64,000 bases of DNA from Variovorax sp. TBS-050B (GCF_029893635.1 NZ_JARXYR010000002.1:3509001-3573000), one strand, 5' to 3'; counted from the first letter of the stretch, positions 9,188-17,980 are shown. The notes: generated by a model not told the origin, from the sequence alone. Made by a program: numbers and translations.

Positions 9188-10366
9188 ATGAACGCACTCG
9201 AAGGCCTCAAGGTGCTCGAACTCGGCCAGCTCATCGCCGGCCCCTTCGCCGGCAAGACGCTCGCCGAATTCGGTGCCGACGTGATCAAGGTCGAGCCTGC
9301 GGGCGTCGGCGATCCGCTGCGCAAGTGGCGGCTGCTGCGCGAGGGCACGTCGGTGTGGTGGGAGGTGCAGTCGCGCAACAAGCGCTCGGTCTGCCTCGAC
9401 CTGCGCAGCGCCGAAGGCCAGGCGGCGGTGCGCGCGCTGGCGGCCGAGGCCGACGTGCTGATCGAGAACTTCAAGCCCGGCACGCTCGAAGGCTGGGGCC
9501 TGGGCTGGGAGCAGCTGCACGCGCTCAACCCGCGGCTCATCATGCTGCGCATCTCGGGCTACGGCCAGACCGGGCCGTACCGCGACAAGCCGGGCTTCGG
9601 CGTGCTCGGCGAATCGATGGGCGGGCTGCGCTACCTGAGCGGCGAGCCGGGCCGGGTGCCGGTGCGGGTGGGCGTCTCGCTCGGCGACACGCTGGCCGCG
9701 CTGCACGGCGTGATCGGCGTGCTCACGGCGCTGCACCACCGCACGGCGCACGGCGGGGAGGGGCAGTTCATCGACGTGGCGCTCTACGAATCGGTCTTCA
9801 ACGTGATGGAAAGCCTGCTGCCCGAATACGACGCCTTCGGCGTGGTGCGCGAGCGTGCGGGGAGCGCGCTGCCCGGCATCGCGCCGACCAACGCCTACCG
9901 CTGCAGCGACGGCCACTACGTGCTCGTGGCCGGCAACGGCGACAGCATCTTCCGCCGCCTGATGGGCGCGATCGGGCGCACCGACCTCGCACGCGATCCG
10001 CAGCTGGCGCACAACGACGGCCGCGTGCAGCGGGTGGAAGAGATCGACGCGGCCATCGAGGCCTGGACGCTCGGGCGCAGCCGCGACGAGGTGCTTGCGC
10101 TGCTCGACGCCGCCGGCGTGCCTGTGGGGCGCATCTACACCGTGGCCGACATCGCGGCCGATCCGCAATACCTGGCGCGGCAGATGATCGTGGAAGCCGA
10201 GACGGCCGACGGGGAACGGCTCAAGGTGCCGGGCGTGGTGCCCAAGCTCAGCGCGACGCCGGGGCGCATCGCGCATCCGGCGCCGAGGCTCGGCGAACAC
10301 AACGACGACCTCAGCGGCGCGGGCTGGCCGCGCCGGCGCCATGAAGACTGCAAGGTGGGCGCATGA
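9188..10366 (+). CDS. CaiB/BaiF family (class III) CoA-transferase
   Basis: 392-residue class III CoA-transferase, moving CoA from a donor such as succinyl-CoA to a carboxylic acid. N-terminal signature: LEGLKVLELGQLIAGPFAGK, then LAEFGADVIKVE; the catalytic aspartate is Asp167 in VSLGDTLAALHG. A DVALYESVFNVMESLLPEY block and the C-terminal VPVGRIYTVADIAADPQYLA are also typical. It is the first gene of an operon; its end overlaps the lyase gene by 4 bp (ATGA). Downstream HMG-CoA-lyase-like gene suggests that the acceptor is a dicarboxylic acid such as 3-hydroxy-3-methylglutarate, the reaction that human SUGCT performs; this is inference. Confidence 0.9.
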   Translation: MNALEGLKVLELGQLIAGPFAGKTLAEFGADVIKVEPAGVGDPLRKWRLLREGTSVWWEVQSRNKRSVCLDLRSAEGQAAVRALAAEADVLIENFKPGTLEGWGLGWEQLHALNPRLIMLRISGYGQTGPYRDKPGFGVLGESMGGLRYLSGEPGRVPVRVGVSLGDTLAALHGVIGVLTALHHRTAHGGEGQFIDVALYESVFNVMESLLPEYDAFGVVRERAGSALPGIAPTNAYRCSDGHYVLVAGNGDSIFRRLMGAIGRTDLARDPQLAHNDGRVQRVEEIDAAIEAWTLGRSRDEVLALLDAAGVPVGRIYTVADIAADPQYLARQMIVEAETADGERLKVPGVVPKLSATPGRIAHPAPRLGEHNDDLSGAGWPRRRHEDCKVGA

Positions 10367-11349
10367 GCGGCGGGGCAACCGGCAGGCGCCTCTTCGTCAA
10401 CGAGGTGGCCACGCGCGACGGCTTCCAGATGGAAAGCCGCTTCATTCCCACCGACGACAAGGTCGCGCTCATCGATCGGCTGAGCCTGCTGGGCTATGCC
10501 AGGATCGAGGTGACCTCGTTCACCTCGGCGAAGGCGATTCCCGCGCTGCGCGACGGCGAGGCGGTGATGCAGCGCATCGTGCGCCGCCCGGGCGTGGTCT
10601 ACACCGCGCTGGTGCCGAACCTGCGCGGGGCCGAGCGCGCGCTCGAAAGCCGCGTCGACGAGTTCAACATCGTCATGTCGGTGAGCGAGACCCACAACCT
10701 CGCGAACCTGCGCATGACGCGCGCGCAGTCGTTCGCGCAGCTGGCGGAGGTCATTGCCCTGGCACGACGGGCCGGCGTGCCGGTGAACGTCTCGCTGTCG
10801 TGCGTGTTCGGCTGTCCGATGGAGGGCGAGGTGCCGCTTTCCGGCGTGCTGGCATGGATCGATCGCTTCGCGGCGCTGTCGGTGCAGGGCATCACGCTGT
10901 GCGATACCACGGGCATGGCCTTTCCCACGCAGGTGCGTGCGATCTGCGAGGCGGTGCGCGCGCGCCACCCGGCGCTGCCATGGACCGCGCACTTCCACAA
11001 CACGCGCGGCATGGGGCTCGCGAACGTGGTGGCGGCGGTCGAGGCCGGCATCGCGCGCTTCGACATGTCGCTCGGCGGCATCGGCGGCTGCCCCTACGCG
11101 CCTGGCGCCACGGGCAACGTGGCGACCGAGGACGTGGTCCACATGCTGCAGTGCATGGGGCATGACACCGGCATGGACCTCGACGGCCTGATCGCGGCCG
11201 CCGCCGAGCTCCAGACCCTGGTGCAGCACGAACTGCCGAGCCAGGTCTCGCGCGCCGGGCATCGGCTGGTGCGCCATGCGCCGCCGGCCGATTTCGACGA
11301 CATCGCGGCACGCGCCCATGCGCGTGGCGCCGGGGAGCTGCACGCATGA
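10363..11349 (+). CDS. Hydroxymethylglutaryl-CoA lyase family protein
   Basis: 328-residue TIM-barrel lyase of the HMG-CoA lyase branch (DRE-TIM superfamily). NEVATRDGFQ (13-22) supplies the catalytic Arg18 and metal-binding Asp19; HFHNTRG (210-216) the metal-binding histidines and asparagine; and the flexible active-site loop GGIGGCPYAPGATGNVATED contains Cys243, equivalent to the essential cysteine of HMG-CoA lyase. Expected reaction: HMG-CoA (or a close analogue) to acetyl-CoA plus acetoacetate. Overlaps both neighbours by 4 bp, so it is translationally coupled to the CoA-transferase and the VOC protein. Confidence 0.9.
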   Translation: MSGGATGRRLFVNEVATRDGFQMESRFIPTDDKVALIDRLSLLGYARIEVTSFTSAKAIPALRDGEAVMQRIVRRPGVVYTALVPNLRGAERALESRVDEFNIVMSVSETHNLANLRMTRAQSFAQLAEVIALARRAGVPVNVSLSCVFGCPMEGEVPLSGVLAWIDRFAALSVQGITLCDTTGMAFPTQVRAICEAVRARHPALPWTAHFHNTRGMGLANVVAAVEAGIARFDMSLGGIGGCPYAPGATGNVATEDVVHMLQCMGHDTGMDLDGLIAAAAELQTLVQHELPSQVSRAGHRLVRHAPPADFDDIAARAHARGAGELHA

Positions 11350-11726
11350 TCGACCACCTGGACCACCTCGTGCTCACCACCGCCGACGAGGCGGCCTGCA
11401 CGCGCTTCTACGTCGACGTGCTGGGCATGGCGCTCGAGACCTTCGGCGCCGGCCGCAAGGCTTTTCGCTTCGGCCAGCAGAAGATCAACCTGCATGTGCA
11501 AGGCCACGAGTTCGAGCCCAAGGCGCACCGGCCGACGCCGGGCTCGCTGGACCTGTGCTTCATCGCGCGCGTGCCGCTCGACGATGTGATCGCGCGGCTG
11601 GCGCGGCACGGCGTGCCGATTCTCGAAGGCCCGGTGATGCGCACCGGCGCCGTCTCGCGCATCCGCTCGGTCTATGTGCGCGACCCCGACATGAACCTCA
11701 TCGAGATCTCGGAACCTGCGCCCTGA
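11346..11726 (+). CDS. VOC-family (glyoxalase/dioxygenase-fold) protein
   Basis: 126-residue single-domain vicinal-oxygen-chelate protein. HLDHLVLTTADEAACTRFYV opens the first beta-alpha-beta-beta-beta unit with the metal-ligand His position, and IRSVYVRDPDMNLIEISEP closes the second with the usual glutamate. VOC proteins are isomerases, epimerases, lyases or resistance proteins; here the tight overlap with the lyase gene suggests an accessory step such as epimerisation of the CoA ester or acid, but the sequence does not settle it. Confidence 0.85.
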   Translation: MIDHLDHLVLTTADEAACTRFYVDVLGMALETFGAGRKAFRFGQQKINLHVQGHEFEPKAHRPTPGSLDLCFIARVPLDDVIARLARHGVPILEGPVMRTGAVSRIRSVYVRDPDMNLIEISEPAP

Positions 11727-11776
11727 CGGGGCGGACTGCGGGACGAACGAATCCACGAAAACCGGAGACAGACACC

Positions 11777-12742
11777 ATGACAACCATCCATCGACTCCTC
11801 GCCACCGCGCTCGCGCTGGTGGCCACCGCGGCGGGCGCCGACACCTGGCCGTCCAGACCCATCACCTTCATCGTGCCCACCGCGCCGGCGGGCTCGACCG
11901 ACATCATGGCGCGCATGGTGGCCGATCCGCTGCAGCGCGCGCTGGGCCAGCCGATCGTGGTCGACAACCGGCCCGGCGCCAGCGGCAACATCGGCACCGA
12001 GGCGGTGGCGCGCGCGGCACCCGACGGCTACACGCTGCTGATGCAGTACTCGGGCTACCACGTCGGCAATCCGGCGCTCTTTCCGCAGATCAAATGGAGC
12101 CCGACCAAGGACTTCTTGCCCGTGGCGATGGTGATGCGCGCGCCGCACGTGGTCGCCGTGAGCGGCAAGGTGCCGGCCGGCTCGATGAAGGAACTGATCG
12201 CCTACGGCCGCAAGAAGGAGGGCGGGCTGTTCTATGCCTCGGCGGGCAACGGCTCGATCCAGCACATCGCGGGCGAGCTGCTCGCGCGCCAGTCGAAGCA
12301 GCCGATGACGCACGTGCCCTACAAGGGCTCGGGGCCGGCGATCAACGACCTGATCGCGGGCAACGTCGACATGTTCATCACCACGCCGCCTTCGGTCATC
12401 GGCCACATCGCGAGCGGGCGCATGAAGGCGCTGGCCTATACCGGCAGCAAGCGCCATCCGTCGATGCCCGACGTGCCGACCTCGGCCGAGGCGGGGCTGC
12501 CGGGCTACGAGGTCGAGTCCTGGTTCGCGGTGTTCGCGCCGGCGAAGACGCCGCCCGAGGTGGTGGCGAAGCTCAGTGCCGAGATCCGCAAGATCGTCGA
12601 GAGCGAATCGTTCCGCAGGAAAGTGGACGAGCAGGGCGCCTTCGCGACCTACATGGATTCCGCCGCCCTCGGCAGGTTCGTCGAGCAGGAGCTCGCGAGC
12701 TGGTCGAAGGTGATCCGGGCGGCGGACATCAAGCCGGCCTGA
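11777..12742 (+). CDS. Tripartite tricarboxylate transporter substrate-binding protein (Bug family)
   Basis: 321-residue periplasmic receptor. Signal peptide MTTIHRLLATALALVATAAGA, then the Bug hallmarks WPSRPITFIVPTAPAGSTDI, VVDNRPGASGNIGTEAVARA, APDGYTLLM, THVPYKGSGPAINDLIAGNV and PDVPTSAEAGLPGYE. It lies 50 bp after the VOC gene in the same orientation and is probably co-transcribed, capturing the acid that the CoA-transferase activates. No TctA/TctB membrane genes are near; Bug receptors are often orphans. Start ATG 11777 follows CCGGAGACAGACACC. Confidence 0.92.
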   Translation: MTTIHRLLATALALVATAAGADTWPSRPITFIVPTAPAGSTDIMARMVADPLQRALGQPIVVDNRPGASGNIGTEAVARAAPDGYTLLMQYSGYHVGNPALFPQIKWSPTKDFLPVAMVMRAPHVVAVSGKVPAGSMKELIAYGRKKEGGLFYASAGNGSIQHIAGELLARQSKQPMTHVPYKGSGPAINDLIAGNVDMFITTPPSVIGHIASGRMKALAYTGSKRHPSMPDVPTSAEAGLPGYEVESWFAVFAPAKTPPEVVAKLSAEIRKIVESESFRRKVDEQGAFATYMDSAALGRFVEQELASWSKVIRAADIKPA

Positions 12743-12749
12743 GGCTTGC

Positions 12750-12896
12750 CTAGAGCCGGACCCCGAGCACCGAGAGGATCACGGCGCCGAGAGACAGCGT
12801 GACCGGCAACTGGCGCGCGGCCAGCCCGCGCAGGCGCGCGACGGACAGCTTGGGGGCGAGCAATTGGCTGCGTTCGGAATGAAGAGCGGTGGACAT
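12750..12896 (-). CDS. Small single-span membrane protein, 48 residues
   Basis: Unrecognised. The product MSTALHSERSQLLAPKLSVA continues to a hydrophobic C-terminal segment (QLPVTLSLGAVILSVLGVRL) able to span the membrane once, preceded by a basic stretch (RLRGLAARQ), so the N-terminus is probably cytoplasmic. A strong ribosome site (AAGGAG, then 9 nt to ATG 12896) supports translation from this start rather than from the longer frame at 12995. It sits between the convergent Bug receptor and the PAS-LuxR gene. Confidence 0.6.
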   Translation of the reverse strand: MSTALHSERSQLLAPKLSVARLRGLAARQLPVTLSLGAVILSVLGVRL

Positions 12897-13020
12897 GGCA
12901 AAGACTCCTTGAGAGTGGCTGCGGGCGGGGTGTCCGCATGCATGCCTCCACGATAGGCCTGTGCGCGCAGGCCGGCGCGGGCCTTTCGGCGACACGGCGT
13001 TTCCGTTTCTGCAACGATCG

Positions 13021-13602
13021 TCAGCCGGCGATCAGCTTCTGAACCAGTTCCGCCGTCGTGCCCGCCGCGTACTTGCGCATCAGCCGGGCGCGGTGCAGCT
13101 CGACCGTACGGTGGCTGATGCCCAGCGCCTTGCCGATCTCCTTCGAGGTGAGCCCGCGCATCACCTGCGCCGCGACCTCGCGCTCGCGCGGCGTGAGCTC
13201 GGCCTTGTCGGCGCGGCGCGAGCCCAGGTCCTCGAAGGTCCAGATGCCGGCCTCGTGCGGCGCCTCGCGGTTCAGCGCATGACCGGTGACGTGGCACCAG
13301 AAGGTCTCGCCCGCGATCGCGCCGTGCAGCCCGCCGAGCCGCCGCATCATGCGGTTGTCGGCATAGTGGCCGCTGGCGTTCAGGAACGGCTCCATGCGCT
13401 TGCCGATGCGCTCGAACTCGGCCACGCTGGGGTAGAGGATGCTGAACGAATGCCCCACCAGCGCCGGGGGCGCTGCGCCGAAGATCTCGCACACCCGCAG
13501 GTTGCAGGCCACGATGGTGCGGTTGCGCGACACCACCATGCCGATCGGCGCATGCTCGAAAGCCAGCCGGTAGTCGATCTCGGGCATCGGGCGGTCAGGC
13601 AT
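13021..13602 (-). CDS. PAS-domain LuxR-type transcriptional regulator
   Basis: 193-residue regulator: PAS domain at about residues 8-125 (YRLAFEHAPIGMVVSRNRTI, later FWCHVTGHALNREAPHEAGI) and a C-terminal NarL/LuxR helix-turn-helix (ELTPREREVAAQVMRGLTSK, EIGKALGISHRTVELHRARL). It lacks a receiver domain, so it likely senses a small ligand through PAS. It faces scoA across 93 bp containing a 26-bp perfect inverted repeat (13622-13647), its probable binding site. Context suggests control of ketone-body or short-chain acid use. Confidence 0.88.
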   Translation of the reverse strand: MPDRPMPEIDYRLAFEHAPIGMVVSRNRTIVACNLRVCEIFGAAPPALVGHSFSILYPSVAEFERIGKRMEPFLNASGHYADNRMMRRLGGLHGAIAGETFWCHVTGHALNREAPHEAGIWTFEDLGSRRADKAELTPREREVAAQVMRGLTSKEIGKALGISHRTVELHRARLMRKYAAGTTAELVQKLIAG

Positions 13603-13621
13603 CGGGGGTCACCATTACGAA

Positions 13622-13647
13622 ATACTACGTATGCGGGTACGTAGTAT
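13622..13647. promoter_or_regulatory. 26-bp inverted repeat between PAS-LuxR gene and scoAB
   Basis: Ten-base perfect arms ATACTACGTA (13622-13631) and TACGTAGTAT (13638-13647) around TGCGGG. It is the only AT-rich block in the gap, 20 bp upstream of the regulator's start codon and 48 bp before scoA. The symmetry fits a dimeric LuxR/NarL-type protein; that the adjacent regulator binds here is inference. Confidence 0.75.
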
Positions 13648-13695
13648 CGTTCAGGGCTTCCCCTCCACCCTCCATTCATCCACCAAGGAGTCCGA

Positions 13696-14502
13696 GTGAA
13701 CAAGATTTATCCCTCCGCAGATGCGGCGCTCAAGGGGGTCGTGGCCGACGGGCAGATGCTCGCGGTCGGCGGCTTCGGCCTGTGCGGCATTCCCGAGGCG
13801 CTGATCGAGGCGCTCAAGGACAGCGGCGTGCAGAACCTCACCGTGATCTCGAACAACGCCGGCGTCGACGGCTTCGGCCTCGGCAAGCTGCTCGAGACGC
13901 GGCAGATCAAGAAGATGATCGCGTCCTACGTGGGCGAGAACAAGGAGTTCGAGCGCCAGTACCTCGCGGGCGAACTCGCGCTGGAGTTCACGCCGCAGGG
14001 CACGCTGGCCGAGAAGCTGCGCGCGGGCGGCGCCGGCATTCCGGCCTTCTTCACCAAGACCGGCGTCGGCACGCAGGTCGCCGAAGGCAAGGAACTGCGC
14101 GAGTTCGACGGCGAGACCTACGTGATGGAACGTTCGCTGGTGCCCGACGTGGCCCTGGTGAAGGCCGACGTGGCCGACAAGGCCGGCAACCTGCGCTTCC
14201 GCCTCACGGCACGCAACTTCAACCCGGCCGCCGCCATGGCCGGCAAGGTCTGCATCGTCGAGGTCGAGAAGATCGTCGAGGTCGGCGAGCTCGCGCCCGA
14301 CGACATCCACCTGCCGGGCATCTACGTGCACCGCATCGTGCTCAACGCCAGCCCCGAGAAGCGCATCGAGAAGCGCACCCTGAGCGCCGCCGCGCCCACC
14401 GACCCCGTGGCCGCCAAGGTCGAGGCCCAGGCCGCGATCGCGCAAGCCGCCGCCGGCAGCGAAGTGCCCGCGCCCGTCAAGAACAGCAGCAAAGGAGCCT
14501 GA
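13696..14502 (+). CDS. scoA: 3-oxoacid CoA-transferase subunit A
   Basis: 268-residue alpha subunit of a class I CoA-transferase exchanging CoA between succinyl-CoA and a 3-oxoacid such as acetoacetate. Signature [20 protein letters not shown] near the N-terminus, followed by [20 protein letters not shown] and the [20 protein letters not shown] block. The C-terminal ~30 residues (from about 232) are an alanine-rich extension beyond the usual ~235-residue length. Starts with GTG at 13696 after AAGGAGTCC. Followed after 1 bp by scoB. Confidence 0.93.
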   Translation: MNKIYPSADAALKGVVADGQMLAVGGFGLCGIPEALIEALKDSGVQNLTVISNNAGVDGFGLGKLLETRQIKKMIASYVGENKEFERQYLAGELALEFTPQGTLAEKLRAGGAGIPAFFTKTGVGTQVAEGKELREFDGETYVMERSLVPDVALVKADVADKAGNLRFRLTARNFNPAAAMAGKVCIVEVEKIVEVGELAPDDIHLPGIYVHRIVLNASPEKRIEKRTLSAAAPTDPVAAKVEAQAAIAQAAAGSEVPAPVKNSSKGA

Positions 14503-14503
14503 C

Positions 14504-15142
14504 ATGCCCTGGACCCAGGACCAGATGGCCGCACGCGCGGCCCAAGAACTCGAAGACGGCTTCTACGTCAACCTCGGCATCGGCATTCCCACGCTGGTGG
14601 CCAACTTCGTCGGCGACAAGGAAGTGTGGCTGCAGAGCGAGAACGGCATGCTCGGCATCGGCCCGTTCCCGACCGAGGACCAGGTCGACGCCGACCTGAT
14701 CAACGCCGGCAAGCAGACCGTCACCACGCTGCCGGGCTCGGCGATCTTCGGCAGCCACGACAGCTTCGCGATGATCCGCGGCGGCAAGATCAACCTCTCG
14801 ATCCTGGGCGCGATGCAGGTCAGCGTGAAGGGCGACCTCGCCAACTGGATGATCCCCGGCAAGATGGTCAAGGGCATGGGCGGCGCCATGGACCTCGTGG
14901 CCGGCGTGAAGCGCGTGATCGTGCTCATGGAGCACGTGGCGCGCAAGAAGGACGGCACCGAGGACCTCAAGATCCTCGAGCAGTGCACGCTGCCGCTGAC
15001 CGGCGTGGGCGTGGTCGACCGCATCATCACCGACCTGGCCGTGATGGACGTGGTGCCCGAGGGCCTGAAGGTGGTGGAGCTCGCGCCCGGCGTGAGCTTC
15101 GATGCGCTGCAGGCGAAGACGGGCGCGAAGCTGATCCAGTAG
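14504..15142 (+). CDS. scoB: 3-oxoacid CoA-transferase subunit B
   Basis: 212-residue beta subunit completing the succinyl-CoA:3-oxoacid CoA-transferase. The catalytic glutamate is Glu46 in the family motif [11 protein letters not shown], which forms the glutamyl-CoA thioester. [15 protein letters not shown] and [19 protein letters not shown] are further signatures. It begins 1 bp after the scoA stop with AAAGGAGCC as ribosome site. In context it could convert the acetoacetate made by the upstream HMG-CoA-lyase-like enzyme to acetoacetyl-CoA. Confidence 0.94.
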   Translation: MPWTQDQMAARAAQELEDGFYVNLGIGIPTLVANFVGDKEVWLQSENGMLGIGPFPTEDQVDADLINAGKQTVTTLPGSAIFGSHDSFAMIRGGKINLSILGAMQVSVKGDLANWMIPGKMVKGMGGAMDLVAGVKRVIVLMEHVARKKDGTEDLKILEQCTLPLTGVGVVDRIITDLAVMDVVPEGLKVVELAPGVSFDALQAKTGAKLIQ

Positions 15143-15238
15143 GCTGTCTCGTGAAGGGACGGCGGTCGACGGCGGGCAGAACCGCTTCTTGCTCTCCAAC
15201 GCCGACCACAAGCAGACGGCCGCTCCCGACTGCAAGAG

Positions 15239-16201
15239 TCAGCGGCGGCCTCCGGTCCCGCGGTGGGTCGGGCGCTGGGCCGAGCCGTCCGCGCCAATCC
15301 CGTTGTCGGCCAGTGGCAGGAGCAACCGGGACCGCTGCGCCTCGGCCGTCTCGCGCAGGAAGTTCCACACCGCCTGCATGCGCGCCAGGTGCTTGGTCTC
15401 GGCGGGCATCGACATCCAGAAGGTGCGCGTGAACTGTGCCTGCCCCGCGAGCACCGGCTTGAGCGTGCGGTCGCCCTCGGCCACGAAGGCCGGCAGCACC
15501 GCGATGCCGGCGCCGGCCGCCACCGCGCGGTGCTGCGCGAGCACGCTGGTGCTGCGCAGCGCGAAGGCGTCGGGGCGGTGCAGTTCGTCGAGGTACTGCA
15601 GCTCCTTGCTGAACAGCAGGTCGTCGACGTAGCTCACGAAGCTGTGGCCGCGCAGGTCGTCGCGGGTGCGGATCGGCTTGTGCGCCGACAGGTACTGCCG
15701 CGATGCGTACAGGCGCAGCGTGTAGTCGGTCAGCTTGCTCACCACCACCGGTCCGCGCGCCGGCCGCTCGAGCGAGATCACGATGTCGGCCTCGCGCCGC
15801 GACAGGTGCACGAGGCGCGGCATCGCGAGCAGGTCGATGGTCAGCTTCGGATGCCCGCGCGCGAACAGCGCGAGCTGCGGCGCCAGCACCATGGTGCCGA
15901 AGCCCTCGGTGGCGCCGATGCGCACCAGCCCCGAGAGGCCTTCCTGCGATGCGGGCGCGGCGCTCTCGACGGTGAGGAAGGCGCTCTCCATCGCCTCCAC
16001 CTGCGGCTGCAGCCGGCGCCCCGCCTCGGTGAGCCGGTGGCCGCCGGCCTCGCGCGAGAAGAGCGGCGCGCCGACTTCCTTCTCGAGCGCCTGGATGCGC
16101 CGCGCCACCGTGGTGTGGTCGACCATGAGCCGCCGCGCGGCGCTCATCAGCGTGCCGGAGCGCGCCAGTTCGAGGAAGTAGCGGAGGTTGTCCCAGTCCA
16201 T
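15239..16201 (-). CDS. LysR-family regulator of the valine/isobutyrate operon
   Basis: 320-residue LysR regulator. Helix-turn-helix GTLMSAARRLMVDHTTVARR, then IQALEKEVGAPLFSREAGG; effector domain from SGLVRIGATEGFGTMVLAPQ. The frame stays open for 64 codons upstream, but those lie in the palindromic repeat at 16236-16339, and ATG 16201 (MDWDNLRYFLELARSG) starts at the conserved LysR position. Divergent from mmsA2 and very likely its regulator through the inverted repeat at 16374-16404. Confidence 0.9.
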   Translation of the reverse strand: MDWDNLRYFLELARSGTLMSAARRLMVDHTTVARRIQALEKEVGAPLFSREAGGHRLTEAGRRLQPQVEAMESAFLTVESAAPASQEGLSGLVRIGATEGFGTMVLAPQLALFARGHPKLTIDLLAMPRLVHLSRREADIVISLERPARGPVVVSKLTDYTLRLYASRQYLSAHKPIRTRDDLRGHSFVSYVDDLLFSKELQYLDELHRPDAFALRSTSVLAQHRAVAAGAGIAVLPAFVAEGDRTLKPVLAGQAQFTRTFWMSMPAETKHLARMQAVWNFLRETAEAQRSRLLLPLADNGIGADGSAQRPTHRGTGGRR

Positions 16202-16235
16202 GGAGGTCTTTTCGAGGCCGATGAAGGCGGGCAGC

Positions 16236-16339
16236 CGAACGCAGAGGACGCGAAGGTTTCGCAGAAGTCGCAGAAGGAATCCAGAAAATGATTTCTCTTT
16301 TCTGCGCCTTTCGCGAAACCTTCGCGTCTTCTGCGTTCG
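16236..16339 (+). repeat. Palindromic intergenic repeat, copy 1
   Basis: Left arm CGAACGCAGAGGACGCGAAG at 16236 onward and right arm ending CTTCGCGTCTTCTGCGTTCG at 16339 are nearly complementary over about 42 bases each, around a T/A-rich loop (16278-16295). Flanks GGGCAG before and CCCCGCATTC after are shared with the other copies. Located between the LysR gene and mmsA2. Confidence 0.85.
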
Positions 16340-16373
16340 CTCCCCGCATTCTGCATTTTTGCAAAACCCAAGC

Positions 16374-16404
16374 GCAGATTTGTCTATTGTCATCGCAAAT
16401 CTGC
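16374..16404. promoter_or_regulatory. Inverted repeat upstream of mmsA2, probable LysR operator
   Basis: Perfect 9-bp arms GCAGATTTG (16374-16382) and CAAATCTGC (16396-16404) with a 13-bp AT-rich spacer, 36 bp before the mmsA2 start. It lies where the divergent promoters must be, so it is a likely site for the LysR regulator encoded at 15239-16201. Confidence 0.65.
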
Positions 16405-16440
16405 AAAGCTAGGATGCCCTGATTCACAGGAGACAAACCC

Positions 16441-17964
16441 ATGGACGCCACCACCACCACGCCCACCCAGGTCGCCACCGTCAAGCTCTTGATCGGCGGC
16501 AAGTTCGTCGAATCGACCACCACCGAGTGGCGCGACATCGTCAACCCGGCCACGCAGCAGGTGCTGGCGCGCGTGCCCTTCGCGACGCAGGCCGAACTCG
16601 ATGCGGCCGTGGCCTCGGCCAAGGACGCCTTCAAGACCTGGCGCAAGACGCCGATCGGCGCACGGGCGCGCATCTTCCTCAAGTACCAGCAGCTCATCCG
16701 CGAGAACATGGCCGAGCTGGCCGCGATCCTCACTGCCGAGCAGGGCAAGACGCTGCCCGACGCCGAGGGCGACGTGTTCCGCGGCCTCGAGGTGGTCGAG
16801 CATGCCTCGAACATCGGCAACCTGCAGCTCGGCGAACTCGCGAACAACGTGGCCAACGGCGTCGACACCTACACGCTGCTGCAGCCGCTCGGCGTGTGCG
16901 CAGGCATCACGCCGTTCAACTTCCCCGCCATGATTCCGCTGTGGATGTTCCCGATGGCCATCGTCACCGGCAACACCTTCGTGCTCAAGCCTTCCGAGCA
17001 GGACCCGATGGTCACGATGCGGCTCGCCGAACTCGCGCTCGAAGCCGGCATTCCGCCCGGCGTGCTCAACGTGGTGCACGGCGGCGAGGCGGTGGTCAAC
17101 GGCATCTGCGACCACCCGGACATCAAGGCGATCAGCTTCGTCGGCTCGACCAAGGTCGGCACGCACGTCTACAACCGCGCCACGCTCGCGGGCAAGCGCG
17201 TGCAATGCATGATGGGCGCGAAGAACCACGCGATCGTGATGCCCGACGCCAACAAGGAGCAGACGCTCAACGCGCTCGCGGGCGCGAGCTTCGGCGCCGC
17301 GGGCCAGCGCTGCATGGCGGTGTCGGTCGCGGTGCTGGTGGGCGAGGCGCGCCAATGGGTGCCCGAGCTGATCGAGAAGGCCAAGACGCTCAAGGTCGGC
17401 GCCGGCACCGAGAAGGGCGTGGACGTGGGGCCGCTGGTGTCGTGCGCGGCCTACGAGCGCGTCACGGGCCTGATCGAACGCGGCCTCGCCGACGGCGCGA
17501 AGCTCGAGCTCGACGGCCGCAAGCCCACCGTGCCCGGCTTCGAGAAGGGCAACTTCGTCGGGCCGACGATCTTCACCGGCGTCAAGCCCGGCATGACGAT
17601 CTACGACCAGGAAATCTTCGGACCGGTGCTGTGCGTGGCCGAGGCCGAGACCCTCGACGACGCCATCGCGCTGATCAACAGCAACCCCAACGGCAACGGC
17701 ACCGCGATCTTCACGCAGTCGGGCGCTGCGGCGCGCCGCTTCCAGGAGGACATCGACGTGGGCCAGGTCGGCATCAACGTGCCGATCCCGGTTCCGGTGC
17801 CGATGTTCTCCTTCACCGGCTCGCGCGCCTCCAAGCTCGGCGACCTCGGCCCCTACGGCAAGCAGGTGGTGCTGTTCTATACCCAGACCAAGACGGTCAC
17901 CGCGCGCTGGTTCGACGACAGCACCGTCTCGCACGGCGTGAACACGACAATCAGCCTCAAGTAA
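16441..17964 (+). CDS. mmsA: CoA-acylating methylmalonate-semialdehyde dehydrogenase (copy 2, valine operon)
   Basis: 507-residue paralogue of the enzyme at 5558-7084. Catalytic Cys291 in [12 protein letters not shown], Asn160 in ITPFNFPAM, and the MmsA ending [20 protein letters not shown]. In valine breakdown it takes methylmalonate semialdehyde to propionyl-CoA. It is first of four genes (acyl-CoA dehydrogenase, 3-hydroxyisobutyryl-CoA hydrolase, mmsB) that together cover isobutyryl-CoA to propionyl-CoA. The gap to the next gene contains repeat copy 2. Start ATG 16441 after CACAGGAGACAAACCC, a good ribosome site. Confidence 0.95.
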   Translation: MDATTTTPTQVATVKLLIGGKFVESTTTEWRDIVNPATQQVLARVPFATQAELDAAVASAKDAFKTWRKTPIGARARIFLKYQQLIRENMAELAAILTAEQGKTLPDAEGDVFRGLEVVEHASNIGNLQLGELANNVANGVDTYTLLQPLGVCAGITPFNFPAMIPLWMFPMAIVTGNTFVLKPSEQDPMVTMRLAELALEAGIPPGVLNVVHGGEAVVNGICDHPDIKAISFVGSTKVGTHVYNRATLAGKRVQCMMGAKNHAIVMPDANKEQTLNALAGASFGAAGQRCMAVSVAVLVGEARQWVPELIEKAKTLKVGAGTEKGVDVGPLVSCAAYERVTGLIERGLADGAKLELDGRKPTVPGFEKGNFVGPTIFTGVKPGMTIYDQEIFGPVLCVAEAETLDDAIALINSNPNGNGTAIFTQSGAAARRFQEDIDVGQVGINVPIPVPVPMFSFTGSRASKLGDLGPYGKQVVLFYTQTKTVTARWFDDSTVSHGVNTTISLK

Positions 17965-17980
17965 GACCCAACACCAAAGC

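Noticed and set aside
15239..16393. N-terminal extension of the LysR gene to 16393
   Set aside because: Extra 64 residues are translated repeat copy 1; the conserved LysR N-terminus starts at 16201.
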